From: Pleodorina starrii
Taxonomy: Eukaryota > Chlorophyta > Chlorophyceae > Chlamydomonadales > Volvocaceae
Direction of reading: 5' to 3'
Assembly: GCA_030267565.1 (NCBI GenBank)
Contig: BRXU01000029.1
Coordinates: 1,223,001 to 1,287,000 of the forward strand
Length of the DNA: 64,000 nt
The translations under genes were made by a program, and so were the position numbers. This document shows positions 47,338 through 59,300 of this stretch, piece after piece (position 1 is the stretch's first letter; each line of letters begins with the position of its first letter). A model generated the notes under the pieces. It had not been told where the DNA came from. It did no database searches and saw nothing but the letters and a program-made list of their open reading frames with translations.

Positions 47338-50300
47338 ATGGCCCGGCCAAGAATCCTCGTTTCAAATGATGACGGCATCAATGCGCCTGGATTAAAGGCG
47401 CTGGTGGCAGAGATTGTCAAGGTGCCGCCGCCCCAATTTCAACGCGCAGCGCGGCAATGTGCGACCATCTGCGCTAATTTCAAACCTCCAAACCTTATGA
47501 ACAGGCGGATTTTGCCGATGTATATGTGTGCGCGCCTTCGGGCGAGCGCTCAGCGCAATCGCATGCCATCACGCTTGGCCGCTACATGAGCTGCGTGCCC
47601 TCCGAGTCTGCACCAGGCGTCGTGGAGGCCTACGCCGTTGACGGCACTCCCGCCGACAGCGTCATGCTGGCGCTGTGCAGCCCGGTGTTCCAGGTACGGC
47701 ATCAGCTGTTGCCATGGCCGTACCCCGTCACGTCCACTCGGCTGAGGGGCGCGCGGGTGTCTGTCTGTGGGGCGGCAGCGCAGGCGCAACAGCACAGCCA
47801 CCTTTTTCGCCGCTGTGCACCGGTCAGACAGCCGGAAAGGCCAAGAAGCACAGACGAGCAGTTTCCAGCCGGGCTTCACCCGCCAACTGCGCTTTCGTTG
47901 CCCGCGGCTGCGAGTGGCTGTCCCCTAGAGACACCTTGCGGCGGCCGGGTCGCACAGCTACGTGCTCGCGCGCGTGCGACACTACGGGGCAAGAACGGCC
48001 GCGTTCGCGTCCTTCGGCGTTCATGCCCTCGCGTCCGCACGCCGTTGCCTTAGGCCGTGCAGCACCGCGGGGGACTGTAGTACTTGATTATCATTTTGTA
48101 TCGTGCCATACACACACGAATCTCTGGCGGCTACGCTTCACCCCACCCGGCTCACTCATTGGCGCAAAGCCGCGGGGGGGCTTGCCTTCCCGCCCCTCAC
48201 CCCTCACCCCTACTCCTCATCCCCTCACCCCTCACCCCTCGCCCCTCCTCCCTGATCAGGACGCGTCCTTCAACCTTGTCCTCAGCGGCATCAACCGGGG
48301 CGACAACGCCGGCCTGCATGTCATCTACAGCGGCACGGTGGGCGCGGCGAGGGAGGCCGCCTGCAAGGTGAGCCCCGCGGGAGGCAGGTTGCACTGGAAC
48401 CCGTCACACCCCGCTGCGCCCTGTCCTGTGCTGTCCTGTGCTGTCCTGTCCTGTCCTGTCCTGCCACGCGTGCTTGCCGGACTGTCCACCGGCTTTAAGA
48501 GGGCCTGGAGCCATGGGATGGGGTACGGTATGAAGGGTCGAGTCGAGTCGGGTCGAGTCGGACGGAGGGAGGGAAGGAGGGAGGGAGCGGGGGGTACCCC
48601 AGAGCTGCCGGACACCAGGGAGGGTTGGGAGGCGCATTGAAGTCGCCACCCCGATTGAAACAGGCTTCAAACGGAGGGGAAGCAGGGTGGAAGCAGAGCA
48701 GAGGAGGCAACGGAGGGAGGTTAGGTGGCGGAGTCGTGACTCTCGGGATACTGGCCGTTGACCGTTGACCTCGCCGGCGCTACGGTGGGGGGCTCCGGGC
48801 AGCCTTCCGGCGCTACGGTGGGGCGCTGGCAGCTGGCAGCTGGCAGCTGAGGCCTCGTCGCGCAACCCACATGATCCCCTTCCCCCCTCTCTCCGCTGCG
48901 GTATCTTCTTTTTACCCCCCTCTCTCCCTCTCTCTCCCCCTCTCTCTTCCCCCCTCTCTCTGCCCCCTCTCTCCCCTCAGGGCATCCCCGCCGTTGCCTT
49001 CTCCCTGGATAACCACCTGGCTCGCAAGCCCGACGACTACGCCCTCGCCGCGACGCTGTGTGTGCCGGTGGTGCGGGCCCTGCTGGGGCTGCTGCCGGGG
49101 CAGGAGACCGCCAAGCCGCCGGCGGCGTCGCTGCGGGGTGTGGTGGTCAATGTCAACTTCCCCATTGCGCAGGGACAGATGCTGCAGGGCCTCTATCTGG
49201 CGCGGCAGGTGCGTGGGTGGGTGCGTGGGTGGGTGTGTGGGTGTATGTTTGGATCTGTTTGTGTGTGGGGGGGAGAAGGGAGCGGTGTTTGGGTGTTTGT
49301 GTGCGGGCCAGGGGCCGGCTGGGGGCACAGCGGGGCTACAGCCCCCCGCTTGCCGCCGTTTCTCCACCCGCCGCCTCTGTTGGCGTGCACCAAGCCGGTA
49401 CCTCCAGCTCCGGCTTCCGTGCCCTCGCCCTCACCCTCGCCCTCGCCCGAAAATCGCTGTGCGCCCCGACCCCCGCGCTCTCTTCCCCGCCCCCCACGGC
49501 CAGCTTTTGCTGCCGCAGCCATTTGCCCACCCCTTTCCATTTGCTGTTGCTGCTGCTGCTGCTGCGGCGGCGGCGGCCGTTGCCTGCTCCTTGACACCAG
49601 CGCACATTGCACGGGCGTTGATGTTGTGCTCCGCCCCGCAGAGTGTGGCCTGCGTGTTCCCCGCCTTCAAGGAGGTGACGGAGGCCCCGGGACCCCACCT
49701 GGCTGAGATTGACGAGCACACGCCCAACTCGCGCGTGTTCCGGAACTACGCGGGCCTGGTCCAGGAGTGAGTGCGGGGGGAGGGTGTGGGTGGGGGGGGG
49801 GAAGGTGGGGGCCGGGGACTGCGTTGAGGGAGGAGGCAAGGCGGAGGGAGGGCAGAGGGAGGATGGGGGCACGGGAGCGGGGCGCGGTGCGCGCCTGTGG
49901 GTGTGGGTGTGTGGGGTGGTGGTGGCAGCGCTGCTGTCGGGGGGCGCGCAGTGAGCCGAGCAACGGAAGAGCCTCCTGGGTTCCTGGGTACTATCCACTG
50001 TACTGAACTGCACTGCCGCTGTGTCGACAACGATGTCTGTGCCCTTGTGGATGTGGATGTGCCCTTGTGGATGTGCATGTGGATATGTGCTCTTCTTCAG
50101 GGACCAGGACGAGGGCGGCGATGCGTGGGCGCTCAAGAACGGCTGGGTCAGCGTCACGCCGCTCAGCCTCGTGTCGCACGTCACAACCAAGCCGGTGAGC
50201 GTTGGGGGTTCGGGACAACAAAGGGGGACCCGGGAGGGGCCGGATGGGGGGGGGCCAAGACGGCGCCGACGGCCCAGACAATCGCGGAAATGCGCACCGC

Positions 50301-50656
50301 CTACATGTACATATCTCGGGATGGGATGGGGGGGCGGGACCCGGGGGGCTTTTGGGGAGGGGGCGGCTGCGCGGGGGCAGGCAGGCAGCAGGCACTGGAG
50401 GGAGGAGCTCGCAGCAGGTACGATGGGGGCGGGCGCGGGGGCGGGTCAAGCCGCTCTGATCCGCCGTTGCCAGTCGCTTTCCATCCTTCTGTGTCGCGTT
50501 CCGACTCCACCGCCCCTCTCTCTCCCTCCCCCCCCCCGCCTGCCCGCCGGTTCGCAGGACTCTCGCGCCGACAACATCGTGACGGCGGTTTCGGAGGTGG
50601 TGTCTCGAGCTGCCAGCGAGGCGGGGCTGGCCGCTGGGGGGCTATCGAAGCTGTGA
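47338..50656 (+). CDS. SurE-type 5'/3'-nucleotidase (acid phosphatase SurE)
   Basis: SurE enzymes are divalent-metal nucleotidases that dephosphorylate nucleoside monophosphates. Seven exons join in phase: 47338-47421, 47505-47693, 48260-48367, 48981-49208, 49642-49766, 50101-50194, 50558-50656, giving 308 residues. The N-terminus MARPRILVSNDDGINAPG contains the metal ligands Asp 11 and Asp 12. Further family motifs are CAPSGERSAQSHAITL, VDGTPADSV, LVLSGINRGDN (the SGIN metal/substrate loop) and YSGTVGAAREA. The C-terminal part (WALKNGWVSVTPLSL) is also SurE-like. Exon 1 uses an unusual GTGCCG donor, required by the frame. No transit peptide is visible, so the protein is probably cytosolic. 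Confidence 0.93.
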
Positions 50657-51009
50657 AGGCGCGGCGTGTTTGGCACCTGTTGGGGACCTCCCCTGCTTCT
50701 TCTTGAGCGGAGGGGGCTGGGAGATGCGCGGAGCGACTCGACATCTGTTCGGAGCTTTGGACATAATTACTTTGGGTTTGACAGCAAGAAGCCCGACGGC
50801 TTGACCGACTTTAAAGTCTGGACTGGACTGGATTGGACTGGAGACATGCGGACTGGTTGGCTTGGGTTGGGTGTTGGTGAACTCCTGGTTGCCCAGAAGA
50901 AAGGTGGCGAGTGACCCATGGGTCGGCAAAAGTTGTTGCGCGCCTCCAGGGGGGGTCCAGGAAGGCCTTGCGCAGCGCTTGCGGCCGTGATGCGCTGATG
51001 CGCAGTACC

Positions 51010-51014
51010 TGTAA
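51010..51014 (+). terminator. Putative polyadenylation signal TGTAA (SurE gene)
   Basis: The motif lies about 354 bases after the SurE stop codon. Confidence 0.4.
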
Positions 51015-52243
51015 CTCGAGCGCGTAAGAACTGACAAACGGCCTAGCAAGTAGCAACGCGTTGCGCTGTGTGCGCTCTGCTCGACATACACACATCGGCC
51101 GCTTGGGCCGCCGGGCGACGCCGGGCTCTTGCAGCTCTCACTCTGCAACGCCACGAGAGATGAACCCCCGGTGATGCTCCCGGTGCCAGGTCGACGATGG
51201 CGCTTCGGGGCGCGGGGACGCCGTACTATGGGGAGGGGGGCCTTATGAGCACGAGCGTCCACGATGACAGTGTGAGAGTCCGTGCTTCAGGAGTGGCAGT
51301 GAGGGAAGGGGGGCCTCCTCCCGTGTGTGTGTGTGTGTGCGGCCGTGTGTGCGTGTGTGTGTGCGGCCGTAGGAACATACCGGTACGATCACCTGAGCGG
51401 TACTTGTGTTGTGAGTTCCGGCCGGTGAGGTGCGGTGCGTCATATCGTCGGTGCGGACGTGTCTTCGCGGGCCGAATAATGACCGGGGCTGGTTACAGTG
51501 GACGGGCGCGGGATGTGAAAGAAGACGCACCCGAGGCATCCGAGGCGAATGAAAGACCGGGCGGATGGAGAGTTGTGGCGCCACGCTTGGGCGCTGCACC
51601 GACGGAGGCAGGCCGTGTGGGGGTGGAGTGCGGCGTACCTCTAGAGGCGTGTGGGCGGCAGGGCTCTGTCCAGAAATGGACTTCTTGTCCGCAGTTCGGG
51701 AAAACGTCTTAATGCGGGCTGACACTGAGCTCCCGGCCGTGCGCTTGAAACTGACAATATACGTACGGCGTTTCCGTACTGGCGCCCAAAAACTGGTCTT
51801 CTCGATTGGGCAGAGAAGTCTGTGCTTTTCACCGGGGTGGGGTGGCGTGCTGGTTCCTGGTTATGCTTATTTGGGTCGGTTGAGGTGCAAACGGTCAAGA
51901 GCCAAGCTGGCTTCGCGCCCCGCACATCCTGTCGACCCAGATCGGCGAACGCCTGCGAAGCTGCGGTTGGCGCTGACGACTCAAAAAGAAGCTCCAGGTG
52001 CGTCAGGGTGAGATCAACCAACACGGCCAAATTCCCGTATTCGTCGATTTCTCAGTTTCGGTCTTCGATACCAGCACTTGTATGTTTCCCTTTTGCCTTG
52101 TCCCTGAGCTGCATATGACCAGGTAGCTGTACTATCCGGAGTCAAATCCATCTGACACCAAAACTCTCGGCAGTTCGTTGCTTTGGAGGGACCCACTTCC
52201 CTTAGCACAGCTGGAGCAAAATAGTCGTGAGCATCGTAGTAAA

Positions 52244-52248
52244 TTACA
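52244..52248 (-). terminator. Putative polyadenylation signal TGTAA (EPYC1)
   Basis: The minus strand reads TGTAA about 690 bases after the EPYC1 stop codon, suggesting a long 3' UTR. Confidence 0.35.
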
Positions 52249-52937
52249 GAGCTCACTGTGCCAGAGCGACCTTTCACAGGGTACCCACAAAGGGCCCAAG
52301 GCCGCGCCCGCCGGAACCAAGAAACCAAACCACAAACAGAACAGACGCGAATTCCTCGGGGAACATTATGAAGAACTCTCCGAAGGCCTCGCCCGCAAAC
52401 CAGTCATCAGCTCACCACAACTCAAGAGTCTATCCATCCTCTCGCAAACACTCAGTGTTCGAAACCATCACGACAGCAGCTATCTAAAATCGGCAGGACA
52501 AAAATCTATGCCGCATGCGTCGCGAACGGAAAACGACGTAACACTGACAACCTGCCACTAACAAAATTGTGTGCCTCGAGCTTTCGCCCACGCGTTGCAT
52601 CGAGCCCCCCAAGATTCGGGGGTGGAGCTTCAGCCTCCTCTACAGATGCACGCCAAGCGCGCCGCATCAGGCTTGTCTTCTCGAACAGGAACCCGGTTGC
52701 CAATCCCCAAGTAGAGACAGCCCCAAGTCATATTTACGTCGGTGAGACGCAACGCCTCCCGCCAACTGCCTGCCTGCATTGATGAACCGCATCCCCAGTG
52801 CCCCACAGGAAAGGGCATCCCGGACCAGTGCGCTTCATGGTCGCTTTATCTGCTCCGGCCCTGAAAGGGCATGTGAAACAAACAACAGCACACACGCGAC
52901 TGCCTACCGCATCACCGCAAGGTACGACGCAGTTCGC

Positions 52938-54360
52938 TTACAGGCCCTTGCGCCAGTCAGCCGGCAGGGCGGTGCGCTTGATCTCGACCTTAGCCTTGCC
53001 AGTCCACGGGTTGGTGCCGGCCTTGGCGTCGGAGCTCTCCGCAGCGGGGGCGGCGGACTCGGTGCGCCAGCTGGCAGAGGAGGAGCGGGCGGGGGCGGGC
53101 TCCGAGGCGGCGGCGGGGGAGGCACCGCCGCGCAGGCTCTCGAGCTCCTGCTTCCAGTTGGCCGGCAGGGACGAGCGGGTCGGGGTCGCGGCCTTCTTGG
53201 GGCTGCGCGACGGGGCGGGGGCGGAGGCGGCAGCCGGGGCGGCGGCGGGGGAGGCGCCGCCACGCAGGCTCTCGAGCTCCTGCTTCCAGTTAGCCGGCAG
53301 GGACGAGCGGGTCGGGGTCGCGGCCTTCTTGGGGCTGCGCGACGGGGCGGGGGCGGAGGAGGCAGCCGGGGCGGCGGCGGGGGAGGCGCCGCCGCGCAGG
53401 CTCTCGAGCTCCTGCTTCCAGTTGGCCGGCAGGGACGAGCGGGTCGGGGTCACGGCCTTCTTGGGGCTGCGCGACGGGGCGGGGGCGGAGGCGGCAGCCG
53501 GGGCGGCGGCGGGGGAGGCGCCGCCGCGCAGGCTCTCGAGCTCCTGCTTCCAGTTGGCCGGCAGGGACGAGCGGGTCGGGGTCACGGCCTTCTTGGGGCT
53601 GCGCGACGGGGCGGCGGCGGGCGCCGGGGCAGGAGCAGCCGCGCTGCTGCCGTTGCCGTTGCCATTACGCAGGCTCTCCAGCTCCTGGCGCCAGTTGGCC
53701 GGCAGGACCGAGCGAGTCGGGCTCACGCGCCTGCAAGCATAACAGACATATAGGCGAAAGCCGTGAACAAAGTTCAGCGAGAAGGCAACTGATATAAATA
53801 GCTGTAGTGTAAGCTGGCTACACTGTTTTACTATCTAATTAGATCTACATAGATAAGTGCCAAGCGCCCGCCAACCAGAAAGAGAAGGATAAGGTGATGG
53901 AGACATCGACGCCCAACACCTAATCATACTCTTACAGACCGCAGACGGCATGCGGAAATATTTTCTTGTGCTTACCCAGCAGGCGGGGCGGTGACAGTGG
54001 TGGACTCCCGCCAGCTGCCGCGAGCCACGACCTTGACGGTCTGCAAGCATGTGAAGCACAGACAAGTCAGCTGAGGCCACTGCATGGATCATGTGTAAAA
54101 CTCTGCTTGAATTAAGTGCATGATCATAGAAACATGATCCGTGCAATGGAGATGCAGGCTGGGCCCCGGGCGGCCGGATAACGTCCGGCGCCTTGCGCTC
54201 TTCGCTGGGGACCCAAATGAGATCTGCCGCGCATCGCATGCTTCTCGTTGTTGAATGAACATCTGGAAGCACAGAACGCATTGCAATGGGCAGCGCTCAC
54301 CTTGGTGCGGGCGACGGCCACGCGAGGAGCAGCGCCAACACGCATCGACGACAGGGCCAT
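52938..54360 (-). CDS. EPYC1: EPYC1 (LCI5), pyrenoid Rubisco linker protein
   Basis: EPYC1 is the intrinsically disordered multivalent protein that binds Rubisco small subunits and drives the liquid-like pyrenoid matrix of the algal CO2-concentrating mechanism. Exons 54360-54301, 54040-53976 and 53730-52938 join in phase to about 305 residues (Chlamydomonas EPYC1 is 317). The N-terminus MALSSMRVGAAPRVAVARTK plus VKVVARGSWREST matches the EPYC1 transit-peptide region, and RVSPTRSVLPANWRQELESL is nearly identical to the known protein. The Rubisco-binding motif LPANW(R/K)QELESLR occurs five times, with Trp codons at 53691, 53550, 53418, 53286 and 53154; spacing is 47 then 44, 44, 44 residues. 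Linkers are Ala/Pro-rich with SRSPKKAVTPTRSS. One ARSSSASWR segment and a terminal half-motif LPADWRKGL close the protein. The plus-strand frames opposite it are mirror artefacts. Confidence 0.96.
53110..53590 (-). repeat. 132-bp coding tandem repeat inside EPYC1
   Basis: Four near-identical 132-bp units encode the 44-residue repeats. Differences are mostly synonymous or small (AVT versus AAT; AAAS versus AASS), suggesting recent homogenisation. Confidence 0.95.
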
Positions 54361-56364
54361 TTCTGATAGCTGTAAGAAAGTCTGTCGACGAAGACGTAAG
54401 GGATGCAACCTGTTGAAAGTGTTCATGACAGGCAGAGACGCTTGATTTTATCTAGAGTGGTACGGACGTGGTAGAGTTTGAGTACGGACGGGCTGCCGAC
54501 CAGACGTGGTAGCTCGTCCATTGGAGAGTTTTCTGCATGAATTGCATGAACTGCACATGCAAACTGCATGGTCGATTTGCATAATGAACCATGGCATGCG
54601 GTCCTGTAAATGCAGGAGCGACTGTCACGACCTTCCGACGGTTGCTGCCTGTTGAAGATCACCAGTGCATGAACAAGAACCCATGCCGTGTAATGAAAAT
54701 TTGGTACATTGAAATACAGGAAGCTTGCATTCTCCAAAGAAACCCTTCGACTCTTTGTTGCAAACAGTGGAATATGTAAACGTCAAATATATTAGACTTG
54801 AAGTTTGATGAGAAATACCATGAACAAGAACCACGATCATGCTGGGTTGCGTATGCCAGCCACACCGCGGACAACAGCTGCTCCCATCCCTTTGTCCTCA
54901 CCCTCCTTTTGCCGAATATTGCATCTGGTCGATTAATAACCTTGCTCCTTGCCTAACATTTGATTACATAATGTCAGCGTGGACCGTGCAAGCTGGTCTT
55001 CGGGACATATAGGGCCGAAGCCCCAGACCCAGGAACACACTCTCAGGCAGCAATAAGGAACTATGTTCATGCGAGGACTCTGTTTATGAGAATTCTGTCC
55101 AAATGCATCGGTTAACAAGTTGGCCAGCTTGTTCACCTCTTTGGTGGCATCTTCGCCTTAGTAAAGTATTAACCGACATTCCGCAATTTTAATGGACTCG
55201 CTCGAGCCAGAAGCCTTTTTTTCGGAACCTCCTCATCGGCGTAGAATGCCAGCTGCTGACAGCGCGGACGAGCTTACAGGCGCAGGCATAGGCCCCAATA
55301 GGCTGCTGTAGACACGAGGCTCGACCTCTGATTCACCAATTAACCCCCAAGCTCATCCCTTCCCAGCGCCATGCAGCTCAGCGTCCCCGTTCCACGACCT
55401 TAGACCTCGCACATGACAACAGTTATAAGCCAGCTGCGCGGGCCGGTACGCCGGCAGGTCCCGTGCAAACATTGGGACCCCCAGTCAAAGTTTCAATATG
55501 CCGTAGCGCAGCTGCGTCCCGAAATTCCTCAGCCATCATCACCACCACCACTGCTGCCCTGCTAGCCTCCGGTACAGTGCACGAAGGGCCAGCTGCCGGC
55601 CCGCTGGCTCCACTCCTCCCGAGCCTGGAGCCCCTCACTACTGTAACCACCACACAACCACCACCCAACGCCGCCCGTGGGCGCCTCGCGACCGCAGTCA
55701 CGGCCGCGCCTCTCCACCTCCCCCCTGCAGCACAACGGCCATGACTCATGAGGCATCCGCCCAACCGGGGCCACGCAGAGGAGCCCTGCCAGCTGCCACC
55801 CGCCCGCCCGCCCGCCCGCATGGGAGCCACGCGCCCAGGGGCCCAGTAGGAGCCGCCGTTAGGTCCCTAGCTCCTCCGGAGACCTGCGGCCGCCCGCAAC
55901 CCTTCCCTCTCCCCCCCACCCCTTCCCGACTCCACCCCGGCACCCCCCCCCCTCCTCTGACCCTCCCTTCCTCCCGGCCCTCCTCCCGGCCCTCCTCGCC
56001 ACCACGCCTCCCCTCCACCGCCCCCACCGCCCCCACCGCCCCCAAGCCTCACCCCAAACAGCAGCAGGCACATCAACCCCCTACCCGATCACCGTCCCTT
56101 CTCTGCGGTATCTTTTTTCTCACCCCCTCACCCCTTCACCCACCCCCCCGGTTCGCTCGCTTCCAAGTGATCATCTTTTCGCTTCCCTTCCCTTGCCTTT
56201 CACCGTACTGCCTTCCACCGTACTGCCTTCCAACCAAAGCATTCGCGTCACACACTTCCGCAACGGCCCCTTGCACCCACTCCTTCCGTCCGTCCCCCAG
56301 TCCCCCAGCCCCCCTCCAGTCCTTTCACTCCTCCGGTCCTTTCCCTCCTTCCCTCCTCCCCTCC
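54361..56364. other. EPYC1 promoter and 3' region of RsgA
   Basis: Bases 54,430-55,250 are the longest AT-rich spacer in the window and lie just upstream of EPYC1, as expected for its regulatory region. A GATAAAA-like element (minus strand, 54446-54452) is about 86-92 bases from the ATG. From 55,700 to 56,364 the plus strand is very C-rich and probably belongs to the RsgA 3' UTR. No further gene was recognised. Confidence 0.4.
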
Positions 56365-59300
56365 TCAGCCAAGCAGCTCCTCCTCCTCCAGCTGCCCCAG
56401 CCGCCGGGAGCTCTGACGCGACTGGCGGCGGTGGCGGCGCGGATCCAGACGAGCCTCCTGCCGCTCACCCCCCCCCCGCACGCTCTTGGCCTTGGTGGCG
56501 CCCTCTCGCTCCGACTTGGCGCGCTGAAGCTGCCGTACATCGTCGGCCTCGCGGGCCTGGTCGACGGCGAGCAGGGCGTTTGGTGGTTGTTAGGGTGGTT
56601 GTTAGGGTGGTTAGGGTGGTTGGCGAAGGGAAAACCAGTCAGGGAACCAGGGCGCGAGCGAGGAAGCAATGGGGAGAGGGAGGGAGGGACGGCCGGCCTG
56701 TGTGCGGTCTGTCAGCCCCCCACCCGCCACCTGCCCCTTAGCCACCCCTCCGCCGGGGGCGTGTTGGCCCCCCACCCCCCGCTCCTCAGCGCCCTCACAG
56801 CTCTCACCCTGATTTCCTGCAGGAACCTCGTGTAGTGGGCGTACCTCTCCAGCCCCGCCTCCCTTATGCCGCAGCCCGGCTCCGCCAGGTGGAGGCAGTC
56901 GCTGAAGCGGCAGGGCGAGGCGGTCAGGCGGGAGGACATCTCGGGGAAGCAGGCGGACAGGTGCTGGGAGGGGATGCTGCGGGGGAGGGGAGGGGAGAGG
57001 AGGGGAGGGGCGGAGAGGGGAGGGGAGGGGCGGAGAGGGGAGGGGAGGGGAGGGGAGGGGAGGGGAGGGGAGGGGAGGGGAGGGGAGGGGAGGGGAGGGG
57101 AGGGGAGGGGAGGGGAGGGGAGGGGAGGGGAGGGGAGGGGAGGGGAGGGGAGGGGAGGGGAGGGGAGGGGAGGGGAGGGGAGGGGAGGGGAGGGGAGGGG
57201 AGGGGAGAGGAGGGGAGGGGCGGAGAGGGGAGGGGAGGGGAGGGGAGGGGCGGAGAGGGGAGGGGTACTGAAGAAGGAACCGCAGGTAAGGGCAGTGAGG
57301 GGGCGGGTCGCAAGGGAAGAACGCAAGGGAGGATTCTTCATAGTGCAGTGCGGAATTAGTACCGGTTGCAGTTCCCCTCCCCGTGGCGGCGGCTGTTCGT
57401 TCGTTCGTTCCGGTGTCCTGCCCCTCCCCCTCCTGCCCCTCCTCCTGCCCTCCTGCCCCCCCTCCCGCCTGCACACCCCGCCCCGCCCCTCCCCTCCACC
57501 GCTCACTCGTCCAACGTCGGCTGTCCGAACCCGGGCGTGTCCGCCAACCAGCCGCCCCCCAGCAGCCGCAGCAGCGTCACCGCCGTCGTGGTGTGCATGC
57601 CCCGACCGATCTTGGACAGAGACCCAACCGCCAGAAACTCGGGCTCGGAATCGGATCCAGAACCGGAATCCGCCGCTTCCTCGCTGCCACTGCCCTCCTC
57701 ATCTGAGGACGTCGCGGCCCCGCCGCCACTGCCGTACGCCCGTACCACGGCATCCGGCAGCTCGATTAGGTCAGTGGCGCCACCCGGGGGTAGCGGCGCC
57801 CGCGCCGGCTGCGTGGTTGGGTCAGACCCACCGACCCGTGGGTCGGTGCTGCTGTCCCGCAGGTCGGGTCTGTGGCGGCCCAGTCGCAGCGAGTTGATGA
57901 GCGAAGACTTGCCGGCACCCGAGGGCCCGGCGACCACGGAGATGCGGCCCTTGCGTTGCGTTGCGTTGCGTTGCGAAAGCAGGGAGGGCGGGGGCGGGGG
58001 CGGGGGGGGGGGTTGAAGGGTAAATTTGCAAGAATGAAACAAGACGCCCTGCGGGCGGGGGCGGGCGGGGGGGGGGGGAAAGGACGACTGCGTGGTTGAG
58101 CGAGTGTGTGGAGAGCAGAGGGCGATGCGCGCACCAGCCGGCGGCAAGCCGGTCGATCGGTCTGTCGGTCGGTCTGTCGGGCCTCTGCGCCCTGCCCCCT
58201 GTGGCTCACTCCTCCAACCGTGTTGGTGGCCTGCGGGCTGGCGCCGAGTGCCTTCCCCCCCCCGCGCCCCGCCTCCGGAAGTGCTTCAATGGGCCCAAAC
58301 CCTAAAACCCTAAAACCCCTCCCACCAGCCCCGCTCCCCCCCGCCCATCAGCCCCCCGCCCATCAGCCCCCCCTCCGCTCCGCCCCGCCCTACCTGGAGC
58401 ACTTCCGCCACCTGCTCCACTCCCTCGCCCCTCTCGCAGCTGAGGACGATGGGCTCGTAGCCCCACGACCTGCGGACAGACAGACAGGCACCGAGCGACA
58501 CGACTCGACACGACACGACACGACACGAGGGCCCATGGACGGAAGAGCCCATTCTCCGACAGTGCACGGCCAGCCGGACCACCGCTGGACCACCGCTTCG
58601 CCCTCCCGAGTGTCTGCGGCCCACTGTAACGACCCTAGCAACATCCGCCCCACCCTCCCCGCCCGCCCTTCCTGCCCCCTGCCCCGTTTTAATTACCCCC
58701 TGCCCCCCACCCCCCCACCCGCCCGCCCCCCCCACCTGCACTGCTCCATCCTCCTGCTCAGCTGCTCCGGGGGCACCAGGTCGGCCTTATTGAGCACCAA
58801 ACTGAAGGGCAGTCCGGCGGCCTCTGCAGCCACCAGGAAGCGACTCACCTGGTACTCCTCGAACTGGGGGAGGGGGGAGGGGGGGGGAAGCGGGGGGGGA
58901 GCGGGAGGGCAAAGGGGCGATAGTCCGATTAGGCAACAAGCTGACAGGCTCAGGTGAGAAGGCACACGCAATTCGGGAGAAGGTCCAGAATGGCGAGTTG
59001 GGCGAGTGGGGGAGTGGGGGAAGGATGGCGGCAGGCCGGGGAGAGGGGGCGGGGGAGAGGGAGCAGAGGCGCGCGGGGGGTCAGCGGAGGCGCAGTGGCG
59101 GCCGGGCAGTGGTGGGCGGTCCACTCGGTGCCCACTCGGCGTCGGCACATCGGACACAGGCGGTGGATCGGATCACCGGATCACCGGTAGAGCGCCCCTC
59201 TCCCCTCCCCTCCTTACCCCATCCCACCAGCCCCTCCCTCCCTCCCTCCCTCCCGGCCTCCCCCCGCGCCGGATTAGCTACCCTCGCCTCGCCTCCTTCC

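Larger units (their letters stand above)
50657..52937. other. 2.3 kb spacer between converging SurE and EPYC1 genes
   Basis: It should contain both 3' UTRs. A TGTAA on the plus strand lies at 51010-51014 and one on the minus strand at 52244-52248. A GT-rich stretch occurs at 51,325-51,370. From about 52,000 to 52,560 the sequence is AT-richer. No coding sequence was recognised. Confidence 0.45.

Noticed and set aside
52779..53753. Long open frames on the plus strand opposite EPYC1
   Set aside because: They mirror the GC-rich 132-bp repeats of EPYC1, which is strongly supported on the minus strand.
54574..54580. GATTTGC upstream of EPYC1 as a CO2-responsive (GANTTNC) enhancer element
   Set aside because: The consensus has only five fixed bases and one match in nearly 1 kb is expected by chance; no pair or cluster was seen.
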